Counted from the stretch's first letter, positions 18,064 to 26,747 are shown. The stretch is DNA of 64,000 nucleotides from DASQWC01 sp035640475 (GCA_035640475.1 DASQWC010000023.1:6075-70074), one strand, 5' to 3'. The notes: generated by a model not told the origin, from the letters alone. A program made the numbers and translations.

Positions 18064-19367
18064 GTCGTTGCTCCTTTCCTTGCTCTGCTGAAGAGACGCC
18101 GCAGCCAGGACCGCGTCTGGATCTCGGTTCCCGCTGCGCTGAAGGCGGCTTCGTCGACCGGCGGCACGAGCTTGGTCGCGCCTTCGATGAACCGGCTCGA
18201 GATATCCGACCGCGGTGCGGTTGTGATCACCGGCTTGCCGGCGTTGATCGACCGCGTGACTTCAGTCGCGTACGGCAGAACCGCGAGGAAGCCCTGCGGG
18301 TAGACGCGCTCGATCTGCGCAAGGTCGATCCCGGCGTCCCGCTCCGCCTTGTTCAGGATCAGCGACACGTCCTCGGACGGCAGCTTGAGCCTGTCGAGTG
18401 TCTGCAAGAACACACGGAGGTTCCGAAGCGACGGGACGTCCATCGTCGCCATCACGACGAGTGATCGCGAACGATCGAACGCGGCGAGGACGACCTCGTT
18501 GAGCGCCGGTGGAGTGTCGACGACGACGTAGTCGTACATCGCCTGCGCCGCTTCGAGCACCAGCGTCGCTTCGCGAGGACCGATGCGCTCGGCCGCGATC
18601 GGATCGTCCGGCGCGCAGAGGACGTCGTACCCCGCATCGTGCTGGACGACGTAGGACGCCAACGCCTCACGGATGTCCTCCTCCTCGACGAGATCGGCGA
18701 TCGAGCGTCCGGCGCGCAAGCGCAGTGCGTGCGCGACCTCGCCGAACTGCAGGTCGAGGTCGATGAGCAGGACGCGGCCCGCGCCCGCCTTGGCGAGGTA
18801 CGCGGCGATGTTCGTCGCGAAGAATGTCTTCCCGCAGCCGCCAGTCGCCGACGTGACCGTCATGACCTGGCCGACCTTGGCCGGTGAAGATGCCTGTGCG
18901 GCCGTCTCACGGACGACCACGCGCTCGGCCCGCAGCTGCGACGCAACCTCGAGGGCGTCGCGGATCTTTGTTCGGATGCCGGTCGGCGTCGTGGGGTAGG
19001 CGATCACGTCGCTCGCTCCGGCCGCCGCCGTCTCACCGATCGTCACCGACGACCGTCCGTTCGGGGTCAGCAGGATGACCGAGCGCGGGTGCTCCCGATG
19101 GACGTGCGCGAGACGGCGCAAGCCGGCATGCGTCACCTCCTCGGGTGCGGCCACGATCACGTCCGGAGGGCTGGTGCGAGTCGCGTCGAGAACTTCCGTC
19201 GGACGCCGCAGCCGGAGCACCTCCGGACGCGGCCGCATCGAGTCGACGGCGTCGGCGATCTCCGCAGCGAGATCGCCGCGCCGGTCGAGCACGAGAACGG
19301 TAGGCATCCCGTTGTTCGTGCCGGCAAGCTCTTCCGCCGGCTGCCGTTCGTTCTTTCGCAAGCGCAT
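18060..19367 (-). CDS. cpaE: Pilus localisation ATPase CpaE/TadZ (receiver-like plus ParA/MinD domain)
   Basis: A 435-residue protein. An N-terminal receiver-like domain (about residues 20-145, TVLVLDRRGDLAAEIAD) is followed by a MinD/ParA-type ATPase with a deviant Walker A, SATGGCGKTFFATNIAAYLA (about 170-190), then LLIDLDLQFGEVAHAL and DYVVVDTPPALNE. TadZ/CpaE proteins position the Tad machine in the cell. The ribosome site GAGGAG lies six bases before the ATG. Confidence 0.92.
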   Translation of the reverse strand: MRLRKNERQPAEELAGTNNGMPTVLVLDRRGDLAAEIADAVDSMRPRPEVLRLRRPTEVLDATRTSPPDVIVAAPEEVTHAGLRRLAHVHREHPRSVILLTPNGRSSVTIGETAAAGASDVIAYPTTPTGIRTKIRDALEVASQLRAERVVVRETAAQASSPAKVGQVMTVTSATGGCGKTFFATNIAAYLAKAGAGRVLLIDLDLQFGEVAHALRLRAGRSIADLVEEEDIREALASYVVQHDAGYDVLCAPDDPIAAERIGPREATLVLEAAQAMYDYVVVDTPPALNEVVLAAFDRSRSLVVMATMDVPSLRNLRVFLQTLDRLKLPSEDVSLILNKAERDAGIDLAQIERVYPQGFLAVLPYATEVTRSINAGKPVITTAPRSDISSRFIEGATKLVPPVDEAAFSAAGTEIQTRSWLRRLFSRARKGATT

Positions 19368-19377
19368 GCCCGCTCCT

Positions 19378-20088
19378 CTAGTTCAGGACGTTCTGTGCGG
19401 TGCGACCGCCGGTGGAAGCCGGTGCGTCGCCGGGACGGACGAGACCGAAGTACAGCGACCCGTTCTCCTTGGAGAAGATGACCTTCTCCGCCTGGTCGGG
19501 CGTCAGCGCGAGCGTGAGGATCACTTCGCCGCCGCCGCCGACGACGCCTTCGCTCGAAGCGGCCTGGCTGGCGGGCTGGTTGGCCAGGACCTGCACGTTG
19601 GACAGGAGAAGCTTGGTCAGCGTCCCCTCGCCTTGCTTGAGCGTGACGAAGATGTTCACGAGGTCGCCCTTCTGCACGTAGTGGACGACGCCCTGCGGGG
19701 GCGAGATGCTCATCGTCACCGCGTTGTGCCCCGGCGGGATCTCCAGGCCCGCGCCCGGGGCACTCTTCACGCCGCCGAACTGGGCCGTCGTCACGACCTC
19801 ACCCTTGGAGATCGCTCGCACCGATTTCCGTCCCGTCATCTGAGTAGACGACGTCACCGCGCTCGCGGGCTTGAGCGTCGTCGGGACCGAGCGCTGCGTC
19901 ATCGACGCCACCGCCCCTTCCCACGACGTGCCCGCGGGAATGTCACGCGTCGCGACGAACGCCGGCACCGTTGCCTCTCCGCCGATCCGGCCCGTGACGC
20001 TGCGCGCGTACGCGAACACCATGACCGCGCCCAACAGCGCGACCACCACGCCTGCCACGACGATCGTTCTCGATCGCGTTTGCTGCAT
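19378..20088 (-). CDS. cpaB: Flp pilus assembly protein CpaB/RcpC (SAF domain)
   Basis: A 236-residue protein with one N-terminal helix (TIVVAGVVVALLGAVMVFAY), a SAF domain (VPAFVATRDIPAGTSWEGAV, about residues 40-105) and a C-terminal CpaB region (YVQKGDLVNIFVTLKQGEGT, LTLALTPDQAEKVIFSKENG). I chose the ATG at 20088 rather than 20106 because AAGGAGG lies seven bases before it. Probable envelope subunit of the pilus machine. Confidence 0.88.
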   Translation of the reverse strand: MQQTRSRTIVVAGVVVALLGAVMVFAYARSVTGRIGGEATVPAFVATRDIPAGTSWEGAVASMTQRSVPTTLKPASAVTSSTQMTGRKSVRAISKGEVVTTAQFGGVKSAPGAGLEIPPGHNAVTMSISPPQGVVHYVQKGDLVNIFVTLKQGEGTLTKLLLSNVQVLANQPASQAASSEGVVGGGGEVILTLALTPDQAEKVIFSKENGSLYFGLVRPGDAPASTGGRTAQNVLN

Positions 20089-20102
20089 CTGATACCTCCT
20101 TG

Positions 20103-20576
20103 TCATTCCTCCCGTCCCCGTGTGGAGACGGTGATCTCCTTCGACTCCGGCAGAAACGCTCCCCCACCGAAGAACAGCGACTTCACCTCGTTGGCCGCGA
20201 CGGCCAGCGGTCCGAACGTCACCTGGTACCGCGCGCGCAAGGTAATGACCTCGCCGGGAAGCGACCCTGCGGGCTCGGGCGTCACGGAGACCGACGTCAG
20301 CGCAATCGGATCCGCTGCGTCACGAACGAACGCATCGACCTCCGCGGCGGTGGGGCGGCGCGTGAGCATCCCGCCCGACGTCAGGTGAGCATTTGGATCC
20401 GCGCGCGTCGCGTACCGAATGCCGTGCGCCGTCGCGCGCGAGACGACCATGTACTCCCAGCCGCCCTTGATCAGCGGCATGACGACGGTCAGGAGCAGCA
20501 GCAGGACCGGAAGAAGCAGGCCGAGCTCGACGGCTGCCACTCCGTCCTCACGGCGAAGCCGGGCGAGCACAGTCAT
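20103..20576 (-). CDS. TadE-like minor pilin 2
   Basis: A 157-residue protein with the TadE signature near the N-terminus: REDGVAAVELGLLLPVLLLL (about 9-28), where Glu follows a short Arg-rich leader and begins a long hydrophobic helix. The rest is an extracytoplasmic domain. TadE-type pseudopilins are cut by a prepilin peptidase; none is encoded in this window. The ATG overlaps the stop of the upstream TadE-like gene (ATGA). Confidence 0.87.
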   Translation of the reverse strand: MTVLARLRREDGVAAVELGLLLPVLLLLLTVVMPLIKGGWEYMVVSRATAHGIRYATRADPNAHLTSGGMLTRRPTAAEVDAFVRDAADPIALTSVSVTPEPAGSLPGEVITLRARYQVTFGPLAVAANEVKSLFFGGGAFLPESKEITVSTRGREE

Positions 20577-21022
20577 TCTCTCCTCGACTCGGCGTGCGCC
20601 GAGATGGTCAAGTTGTCGGAGTACGTCGACTCGTCGGAGCCGCCGAACAACGACCGGAGCGCGCTGAGCGTCGCCCCGATCGGGTTCGGGAAGCTGCACG
20701 AGACGTCGAGGGCGACCGGTGCGTTCTCTTTGGACTCGCCGACGACCGCCGTCTCGCACGCGTCCCCCGTGAAGAACGGTGTGCTGTCGTCGATTCGCTG
20801 CTCGACTTCGGCGATGGTCGGGTACGTCCCCGCGATCGGATCGATCGGCAACGACGCGTAGCGGACGCCTCGCGCCGCCGCGTGAGCGAGTGAGACGTGT
20901 GCGGCCAACGAGAGAAGCCCGTAGATCAGCGCAAAGATGATCAGAGCGACGACCGGGAACACGAGCCCGAACTCGAGAGCCTCGCCCCCACGCTCGTCTC
21001 GCATCAGCCTCCGCACGCGCAT
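20573..21022 (-). CDS. TadE-like minor pilin 1
   Basis: A 149-residue TadE-type protein: DERGGEALEFGLVFPVVALI (about 8-27) is the processing site and helix. The ectodomain contains two Cys (about residues 88 and 106, ACETAV and VSCSFP) that could form a disulfide. It overlaps the second TadE-like gene by four bases and follows the TadG-like gene by seven. Confidence 0.88.
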   Translation of the reverse strand: MRVRRLMRDERGGEALEFGLVFPVVALIIFALIYGLLSLAAHVSLAHAAARGVRYASLPIDPIAGTYPTIAEVEQRIDDSTPFFTGDACETAVVGESKENAPVALDVSCSFPNPIGATLSALRSLFGGSDESTYSDNLTISAHAESRRE

Positions 21023-21029
21023 CGCACCC

Positions 21030-22355
21030 TCACTTGATGAGCGTCGCGCGGAAGGCGCCGTGCGCCTTGGAGGCAGAGACGATCGCGGCGCGGTAGTCGC
21101 CCTCGGCGACCTCGCGGATGGTGACGACCGCGGCGTCGAGGATCGGGATCTGGGTCGCCGAGATCGGCAGGAGTGAATTGGTCGCCGTCACGCCGATCAC
21201 GAGGAAGGCCTCGCCGGCCAGAGAGTTCGGGTCCGTCGGGTTCGGAGGTGACGCGCCGATCTGCGCCGCCGTCAGCTCGGCCGCCTCGACGGCCGCGTCG
21301 ACGATGTCCACAGCGCTCGGCGCGGGTCCGGACGGCGGGTTGTAGATATCGAGAAGGTCCTGCCGCAGATTCGAAAGTACGTTGCGGCAGGGAAGGCCGA
21401 ACGTAGACATGATGCCGTTCAGCCGGTTGTCCACGTTGGTGATCACGTCGATGAGCGGCTTCTGCGCCCGGCGCAGCGCGTTGTTGAAGTTGACCGGACT
21501 ATTGATCAAGTTGCGGAAGAGGGTCGAGCCGTCGAGCAGCCCCAGGTCGATCTGCAGTTGCTGCGTCACACTCGGGATGATCGGGACGACGACGGCGTTC
21601 TTGATGCGCCGGTAGGCGGTGGCCGACGCGCGCATGGTCCCCGTCTCGCTGCCGGTGACGAGTGACACCAAGGGTGGGCGAAGCTTGCTGAAGGATGTGA
21701 CCTTCATTCGCGGCGTGTAGATGGCCGGCAGGACGTGGTGCAGCGGCATCTTGGCGACGCCGTTGACGAGGTTCTGGATCGGCGATAACAGCCACGTCAG
21801 CAGGTCCGGGTTCAGCGACCCGGCGTCGGCCGCCACCTCTTGGATGAGCAGGTTGGTGCACTCGAGCACAGTTGTTGTGTCGGGGTTCGGCTGGAGCTGC
21901 GGGTAGACGCGTGCGTCGTCGCACACCGAGGTGATCTCGTTGCCGTCGTCGTCGAAGAGGGCGTCGGTGATGCTCTCTGAGAACGCTCCGACGAGATCGG
22001 CGCCGTTGGTGAGCGAGTCCGACCCGACGGCGCACGCGACGGATCGTGGATCGAAAACGAAGTCGCTCATCCGCGGAAGGTTCACTCCCTGTCCCTCGGC
22101 GAGCTCGTAGACCGGGTCGGTATTGGGAAGCGGGACGGGAGAGTTCTCGACGAGGACGTTGGGGTCGGTCAACGGAATCGAAGCAGCTCCCGCGAGGGCC
22201 GCCTGATCGGCGGAACGCTGCAGCTCCCGATTCGATGCGTACAAGCTGAAGGCCGAAACACCGCCCGCCGTCAGCAACAACAGCAACGGCAGGACGATCG
22301 CGACGACGATCATCACGCCGCCACGCTCGCCGGCAAGACGATCCTTGATCCGCAA
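21030..22355 (-). CDS. TadG-like pilus protein with Tad N-terminal region
   Basis: A 441-residue protein. ERGGVMIVVAIVLPLLLLLT (about 9-28) and NRELQRSADQAALAGAASIP are the hallmark of TadG/TadE-like proteins with a putative Flp-pilus N-terminal domain. The rest is a large ectodomain with several Cys (for example VACAVG, TSVCDD, LECTNL, LPCRNV). The TTG at 22355 is chosen because GGAGG lies just upstream and earlier codons are poor. Likely a surface or tip component of the Tad pilus. Confidence 0.82.
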   Translation of the reverse strand: MRIKDRLAGERGGVMIVVAIVLPLLLLLTAGGVSAFSLYASNRELQRSADQAALAGAASIPLTDPNVLVENSPVPLPNTDPVYELAEGQGVNLPRMSDFVFDPRSVACAVGSDSLTNGADLVGAFSESITDALFDDDGNEITSVCDDARVYPQLQPNPDTTTVLECTNLLIQEVAADAGSLNPDLLTWLLSPIQNLVNGVAKMPLHHVLPAIYTPRMKVTSFSKLRPPLVSLVTGSETGTMRASATAYRRIKNAVVVPIIPSVTQQLQIDLGLLDGSTLFRNLINSPVNFNNALRRAQKPLIDVITNVDNRLNGIMSTFGLPCRNVLSNLRQDLLDIYNPPSGPAPSAVDIVDAAVEAAELTAAQIGASPPNPTDPNSLAGEAFLVIGVTATNSLLPISATQIPILDAAVVTIREVAEGDYRAAIVSASKAHGAFRATLIK

Positions 22356-22474
22356 GTCCTCCGTCCTTTCCTTCGTTGGTCCTGCCAAGTGGTCGGGTCC
22401 GGGTTCACCCGGCTCGCGCCGGGTGACCCGGACCCCAGTCCGATGAGCCACCAGTCGGTGGGCCTGGGCGCTCT

Positions 22475-22696
22475 TTACGGGATCGGGGTGTCGCAGTCCG
22501 TGGGGCCGAACGGCAGCGTCTCCGCGACGTTGCAGAACACGCCGTGGGTGGCGTTGCCCAGCCAGTAGACGGCCACGATGACCGCAACCGCGATCAGGCC
22601 GACGAGAAGGCCGTACTCGACCGCTGCGGCGCCGCGCTCGTTGTCGACGAACAGCGACTTCACGCGGGTCGTAAACCAAACGTAAGCCTTGAGCAT
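22475..22696 (-). CDS. flp: Flp-type major pilin
   Basis: A 73-residue prepilin. The leader MLKAYVWFTTRVKSLFVDNE ends in ERGAAAVEYGLLVGLIAVAV, with the G/xxxxEY processing motif and the long N-terminal helix of Flp pilins. The short tail holds a Cys pair (VFCNV, TDCDT). The ATG at 22696 has AAGGAGG eight bases upstream. It is the first gene of the nine-gene Tad operon, as expected for the subunit needed in greatest amount. Confidence 0.92.
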   Translation of the reverse strand: MLKAYVWFTTRVKSLFVDNERGAAAVEYGLLVGLIAVAVIVAVYWLGNATHGVFCNVAETLPFGPTDCDTPIP

Positions 22697-22809
22697 TCGA
22701 TCCACCTCCTTCCCGGGGCCGGAGCCCTCGCTAGGAACTCGAGAGGCGGTTCGAGTCCCTTCGACGCGTGAAACGTCGAGGGACGCACGCGAGCGACGAC
22801 CTCGGCGTG

Positions 22810-22878
22810 CTAGGGGACCTAGTCCGTTGTGTCTACGTAGCCGGACTAGGGGACGTGTGCCTGGGTAGCCGAACTAAG
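22810..22878. promoter_or_regulatory. Repeat-rich control region upstream of the pilin operon
   Basis: The 177-base spacer between flp and folD contains a perfect 9-bp inverted repeat, CCTAGTCCG (22818-22826) and CGGACTAGG (22842-22850), which encloses a palindrome CTACGTAG (22833-22840). CTAGGGGAC occurs twice (22810-22818 and 22846-22854), and GTAGCCGGACTAGG (22837-22850) recurs as GTAGCCGAACTAAG (22865-22878), running into the folD stop. No T-run follows, so an operator or an RNA switch for flp seems more likely than a folD terminator. Confidence 0.5.
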
Positions 22879-23734
22879 AAACGGTGCGCTCGGCGGCGAG
22901 CACCGTGTTCCACATGAGCATGGCGCGCGTCATCGGGCCGACACCGCCAGGCACCGGTGTGATCGCGCGAACCTTCTGTGAGACCGATGCGAAGTCCACG
23001 TCACCGACGAGCTTGCCCTCCGCGTTCGGCGTCGTCCCGACGTCGATGAGGACGGCGCCTTCCGAAACGTGTTCCGCCGTGATCATGCCCGGGCTCCCCG
23101 CTGCGGCGACGACGATGTCCGCTCGCGACGTGTAGCGCGCGAGGTCGCGCGTGCCCGTGTGACAGATCGTGACCGTCGCGTTCGCGTCGTCGGCCTTGTT
23201 CGACAGCAGCACCGAAAGCGGACGACCGACGAGAACGCTGCGCCCGACGACCACGACGTGCTGACCGGCGATGGGCACGCCGGTTCGGACGAGCAGCTGC
23301 TGCACGCCGTATGGCGTGCACGAGATGAAGCGCGGCTGCCCGCGCATGAGCAGCCCCTGGTTCGTTGGGTGGAGCCCGTCGATGTCCTTGACCGGCGCGA
23401 TGCGGCTCAGGAACGTCAGCTCGTCGAGGTGAGGAGGGATCGGTGTCTGGAGCAGGATGCCGTGGATCGAAGAATCCGCGTTGAGCGAATCGATCAGTTC
23501 CTCGAGGTCGTCGGCCTCGGTGGCCGGCGGCAACTTGTGCGTGACCTCGGCGATGCCGAGCTTGCGGGCGTCGCGACCCTTGAGCCGCACGTAGGTGGCG
23601 GACGCCGGGTCGTCCCCGACGAGGATGACAGCGAGTCCGGGAACGACGTCCTTGTCCCCGAGAGCCGCGATCCGGCCGCGGAGCTCGTCGAAGACCTCTT
23701 CGGCAATCTTCCTGCCGTCGATGATGTCGGCCAC
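22874..23734 (-). CDS. folD: Bifunctional methylene-THF dehydrogenase/cyclohydrolase FolD
   Basis: A 286-residue enzyme interconverting methylene-, methenyl- and 10-formyl-tetrahydrofolate with NADP. ATYVRLKGRDARKLGI includes the usual Y-x-x-x-K catalytic pair. HGILLQTPIPPHLDE, KDIDGLHPTNQGLL, VVGRSVLVGRPLSVLL and ITPVPGGVGPMTRAML are the FolD signatures. The GTG at 23734, with GGAGG upstream, gives the usual family length. Divergent from the ECF sigma gene. Confidence 0.96.
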   Translation of the reverse strand: MADIIDGRKIAEEVFDELRGRIAALGDKDVVPGLAVILVGDDPASATYVRLKGRDARKLGIAEVTHKLPPATEADDLEELIDSLNADSSIHGILLQTPIPPHLDELTFLSRIAPVKDIDGLHPTNQGLLMRGQPRFISCTPYGVQQLLVRTGVPIAGQHVVVVGRSVLVGRPLSVLLSNKADDANATVTICHTGTRDLARYTSRADIVVAAAGSPGMITAEHVSEGAVLIDVGTTPNAEGKLVGDVDFASVSQKVRAITPVPGGVGPMTRAMLMWNTVLAAERTVS

Positions 23735-23832
23735 GCCGCCCTCCAGATCCTCCGGAACCGTAGGGTACTTCGGGCCGGCGACGGCGGTGAACCGAACGCG
23801 GGGCCGCGGTGTTGAGGAGGAAAGAGCACCCA

Positions 23833-24357
23833 ATGGACGACGACGACCGGGAGAGGGCGATGCGCTCACTCGAGCGATGGGTCACGGCGTACCAGCCCGT
23901 CGTCTTCCGCGCGGCTTACCTCGTCCTCCGCGACACGGCCGCCGCCGAAGACGTCGCCCAAGAGACCTTTCTCCGCGCCTACCGGGCCGCGCATCGCGTC
24001 GACCCCGGCGAGGGTGTACGGCCGTGGCTCTACCGCATCGCGGTGAACACGGCCCTCAACGAGGTCCGGCGTCGCAAGCGCGAGAAGGCCGCGCTCGAGC
24101 GCCACCGTCCGTTGACGGTCGCGGCCGACCCGTCCGACGCGAGCGACACCGCGGCCGTCGTCGCCGAGGCGATCGAGCGGCTCCCCGACCGGCTGCGAGT
24201 GACGATCATCTGCCGTTACTTCCTCGACCTGTCCGAGCGAGAGATCGCGACCGTTCTCAAGGTTCGCCCCGGGACCGTTAAGTCGCGCCTGCACGAGGCG
24301 CGCCGATTGCTCGCCGGTGACGACGAGCTCGCCGTTGCAGCGGGCGCAGGTGGGTGA
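23833..24357 (+). CDS. ECF-type RNA polymerase sigma factor
   Basis: A 174-residue sigma-70 family factor. Region 2 covers about residues 18-80 (YLVLRDTAAAEDVAQETFLR, PWLYRIAVNTALNEVRRRKR). Region 4 covers about 115-165 (AIERLPDRLRVTIICRYFLD, SEREIATVLKVRPGTVKSRL). The ATG at 23833 has GGAGG a little far upstream (12 bases); a TTG at 23809 is the alternative. Its TGA overlaps the GTG of the following DUF4349 gene, so that protein probably belongs to the same control unit. Confidence 0.92.
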   Translation: MDDDDRERAMRSLERWVTAYQPVVFRAAYLVLRDTAAAEDVAQETFLRAYRAAHRVDPGEGVRPWLYRIAVNTALNEVRRRKREKAALERHRPLTVAADPSDASDTAAVVAEAIERLPDRLRVTIICRYFLDLSEREIATVLKVRPGTVKSRLHEARRLLAGDDELAVAAGAGG

Positions 24358-25499
24358 GACAGATGCGCAAAGATATCGAGACGGACATCCGCATGGCGCT
24401 GGACGCGAAGGCTCACGAAGTCGAGCTTCCGTCCGGCCTGGCCGACCGAACGCTGAAGGCCGCGCGCGAGGCGGCGAGGCCGACGCTCCGAGAGCGGCTG
24501 CGCGGACTGACCGACGCGTGGCGGCTACGCGCGCCGGTCACCGGCTACCCGCGCTGGATCTACGCGGGCGGCGCCGTAGCCACGGCGGTATTGCTGTTCG
24601 CCGTCGGCACGCTCGTGCGAACCGACCCGGTTCTCGATCGGCCGGTCGCCGAGCCGGCGATCGCCGGGCCCACGATTCTTGAGGACTCATCCGGCAGGAT
24701 TGGAAGAGACGAAGGCACCGGGGCCGAAGACACCGGGGGCGAGCTCAAGCCGGCTCCCGCGGAAGGCGGCGGCGCGGGCGGATCGTCGCCGGGAGCGGCA
24801 ACGACGCAGATCGCGCCGGTTCCCCCGGTTCCCGGCGGACGCCCCGGGCAGTTCCCGCCGAAGATCGTCCGGACGGCCAACATCGACGTCCAGGTCGATT
24901 CGTTCGACGCGGCGTGGTCACGCGCGAATGCGCTCGCCACGACGTACGGGGGGTTCGTGACGAGCTCGCAGGCCTCGATCGAGCGCGGCACGATCACGAT
25001 GCGCGTGCCGGCCGCCAAGCTCGAGAAAGCGCTTGCCGACCTGCGCAAGCTCGGCAAGGTGATCCAGTCGACGACGACGGCCGAGGACGTCTCGGCACAG
25101 ATCGTCGACATCGACGCGCGCCTGCGCGTGCTCAGCGCCGAGGAAGCGCAGCTCCTCGAGCTGCTCGGCCGGGCGTCCGGAGTCAGTCAGGTCCTGGAAG
25201 TGCGCGACCGCCTCAACGCAGTTCGGCAGGAGTCCGAGTCGCTCAAAGCACAGAAGGAGTACTTCGCAAGCCAGGTCGACTACGCAACGATTAACGCGAC
25301 GGTCTTCGAGCGCGGTGCCGACGACCCCGGTGAGCCGGGCGACGACGGCATCCTTCTGGAGGCGTGGCGGACGGCGTTGCGCGCCGGACTCACGATCATC
25401 GCCGGATTGCTCGTCGTGCTGGGCGGTCTGATCCCATTGACCGCGCTCGGGCTCGCCGTATGGTTTGCGGTCAGAACACTGCGCAGACGGAGCGCCTAG
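24354..25499 (+). CDS. DUF4349 membrane protein co-expressed with the sigma factor
   Basis: A 381-residue protein. The cytoplasmic N-terminus (1-65) is followed by a helix (YAGGAVATAVLLFAVGTLV, about 68-86), a Gly/Pro-rich linker, the DUF4349 region (about 160-340: IVRTANIDVQVDSFDAAWSR, TTTAEDVSAQIVDIDARL, with a predicted coiled coil QVLEVRDRLNAVRQESESLK) and a C-terminal helix. Position suggests an anti-sigma or signal-sensing role, but no zinc anti-sigma motif is visible. GTG at 24354 overlaps the sigma stop; ATG at 24363 is also possible. Confidence 0.85.
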   Translation: MRQMRKDIETDIRMALDAKAHEVELPSGLADRTLKAAREAARPTLRERLRGLTDAWRLRAPVTGYPRWIYAGGAVATAVLLFAVGTLVRTDPVLDRPVAEPAIAGPTILEDSSGRIGRDEGTGAEDTGGELKPAPAEGGGAGGSSPGAATTQIAPVPPVPGGRPGQFPPKIVRTANIDVQVDSFDAAWSRANALATTYGGFVTSSQASIERGTITMRVPAAKLEKALADLRKLGKVIQSTTTAEDVSAQIVDIDARLRVLSAEEAQLLELLGRASGVSQVLEVRDRLNAVRQESESLKAQKEYFASQVDYATINATVFERGADDPGEPGDDGILLEAWRTALRAGLTIIAGLLVVLGGLIPLTALGLAVWFAVRTLRRRSA

Positions 25500-25876
25500 C
25501 GGAGCTTGTCCCAGACTTGCGGGAATCCTTCGTAGATTCCCGCGGGGAGCCGCTCGAGCTCGGCGATCACCATCGTCGGCGCGTGCATCTGAATCGCGTT
25601 CTCGAGGAGCTCCTCGCGAGTCGCGGGGTAGCGCCGCTCGAGGTAGCGCGCGATCTCTCGCCGACGCTCGACTTGATCGTGCGGCATGGAGCCGGGAGGC
25701 GAGTCGCCGTCCGTGGAGATGACGGCGTCGGGCGCCGGCTCACCATCGGCCGGTCCTTCCTTCTCGCGCGACTCTTGCGCGCGACTGTCGGCCGGCAACC
25801 CGCGCGTCAACGGCTCGACTTCGCGCTCGAGCTCGTCGTCAACCCGCGGCGCGTGCTTGTCGCTCGTCCGATCCAT
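25496..25876 (-). CDS. DUF2795 domain protein
   Basis: A 126-residue protein with a long acidic, disordered N-terminal half. The C-terminal DUF2795 domain (about residues 68-126) contains EIARYLERRYPATREELLEN, APTMVIAELERLPAGIYEG and a closing VWDKL. The domain is common in actinobacterial small proteins; function unknown. Its stop overlaps the end of the DUF4349 gene by four bases on the opposite strand. Confidence 0.8.
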   Translation of the reverse strand: MDRTSDKHAPRVDDELEREVEPLTRGLPADSRAQESREKEGPADGEPAPDAVISTDGDSPPGSMPHDQVERRREIARYLERRYPATREELLENAIQMHAPTMVIAELERLPAGIYEGFPQVWDKLR

Positions 25877-25930
25877 GACGGTGAGTTACCCGGTTAGCAG
25901 GAACGGCAACCTGCGTTTTTCGGCCGTTCG

Positions 25931-26257
25931 TCAGCGCGGCGAGCCGGTTGTTGCGATGCCGTTGCGGCGGCAGCGAGCGCACTGATCGTCGGTATCGGCG
26001 TCCTCGAGACCGACGACGACGACGCTCACGCCCTCGTTGATCTCGAAGCTCCGCTCGACGCCCGGAACGACGTCGCCGAGCCCTTCGTCCGCGAGACGAC
26101 CAAGCGCACGTTCGATCTCGTCGGTCGACGCCCGCGCGTGACCTCCGTGTGTCTCCGCAGCCAGCTCACGCACCGTCGTCGTGGCGACGCCCTCGTCATC
26201 GACGTGCTCGACGCGCACGGGCGTTCCGTTTTCGTTCAACTCGACATGCCAGCGCAC
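25931..26257 (-). CDS. Small hypothetical protein with C-terminal CxxC
   Basis: A 108-residue protein beginning with a GTG ten bases after the STAS gene stop, so probably co-translated. It starts MRWHVELNENGTPVRVEHVD and has a helical middle (ASTDEIERALGRLADEGL), a beta-rich segment (SFEINEGVSVVVVGL) and a CARC pair (C93, C96) near the end. I do not recognise a family. The upstream STAS protein also ends in a zinc ribbon. Confidence 0.6.
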   Translation of the reverse strand: MRWHVELNENGTPVRVEHVDDEGVATTTVRELAAETHGGHARASTDEIERALGRLADEGLGDVVPGVERSFEINEGVSVVVVGLEDADTDDQCARCRRNGIATTGSPR

Positions 26258-26267
26258 CGTTAGCGGC

Positions 26268-26702
26268 CTACAGTGCCCCGTCGCAGTTCGGGCAGATGCG
26301 AGCCGAGGCAGAGACACGGAACTCGCACAGCGGACAGCGGAACGTGTCGGGCGGGTGGCCGTCGACGTAGGTGAAGACCTCGGTCAGGCCGGTTATCTCG
26401 AGCAGCCGTTGCACGGCCGGCGAAACGACACCGAGCAGGAGCGATCCGAGCGCTTTGTCCTCAACGCGCCGCTTCAGCCGGAGCAGCAGACGAAGCCCGG
26501 TCGAATCGATGAACGTGACACGCGCCATGTCGAGGACGACATATGCCGGCGCGTGCTCCATGAACGACTCGAGCGTCGGCTCGAACTCCTCGACGGCGGC
26601 GAGATCGATCTCACCCTCGAGCCCCACCGTCAGGACGGATGTGTCCTGATCGACGATCCAGTCGAAGCGACGTCCATGGCCGGTGACGTGCACCTGACTC
26701 AT
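26268..26702 (-). CDS. STAS-domain anti-sigma-factor antagonist with C-terminal zinc ribbon
   Basis: A 144-residue protein. The STAS domain covers about residues 15-115, with FIDSTGLRLLLRLKRR; S67 is at the site phosphorylated in SpoIIAA/RsbV antagonists. Unusually, the protein continues into a four-Cys zinc ribbon (C123, C126, C137, C140; FRCPLCEFRV and ARICPNCDG). No anti-sigma kinase is nearby. The ATG at 26702 is preceded by a G-rich ribosome site. Likely part of a partner-switching stress circuit. Confidence 0.88.
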   Translation of the reverse strand: MSQVHVTGHGRRFDWIVDQDTSVLTVGLEGEIDLAAVEEFEPTLESFMEHAPAYVVLDMARVTFIDSTGLRLLLRLKRRVEDKALGSLLLGVVSPAVQRLLEITGLTEVFTYVDGHPPDTFRCPLCEFRVSASARICPNCDGAL

Positions 26703-26747
26703 GCGGCCCGCCCCCCTGCAAGCCGGAGGTCCATCTCGGACCACTCT

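Noticed and set aside
14707..22696. Reading the Tad locus as a conjugation or type II secretion system
   Set aside because: The gene order Flp pilin, TadG-like, two TadE-like, CpaB, CpaE, CpaF, TadB, TadC is diagnostic for Tad pili. There is no relaxase, coupling protein or secretin.
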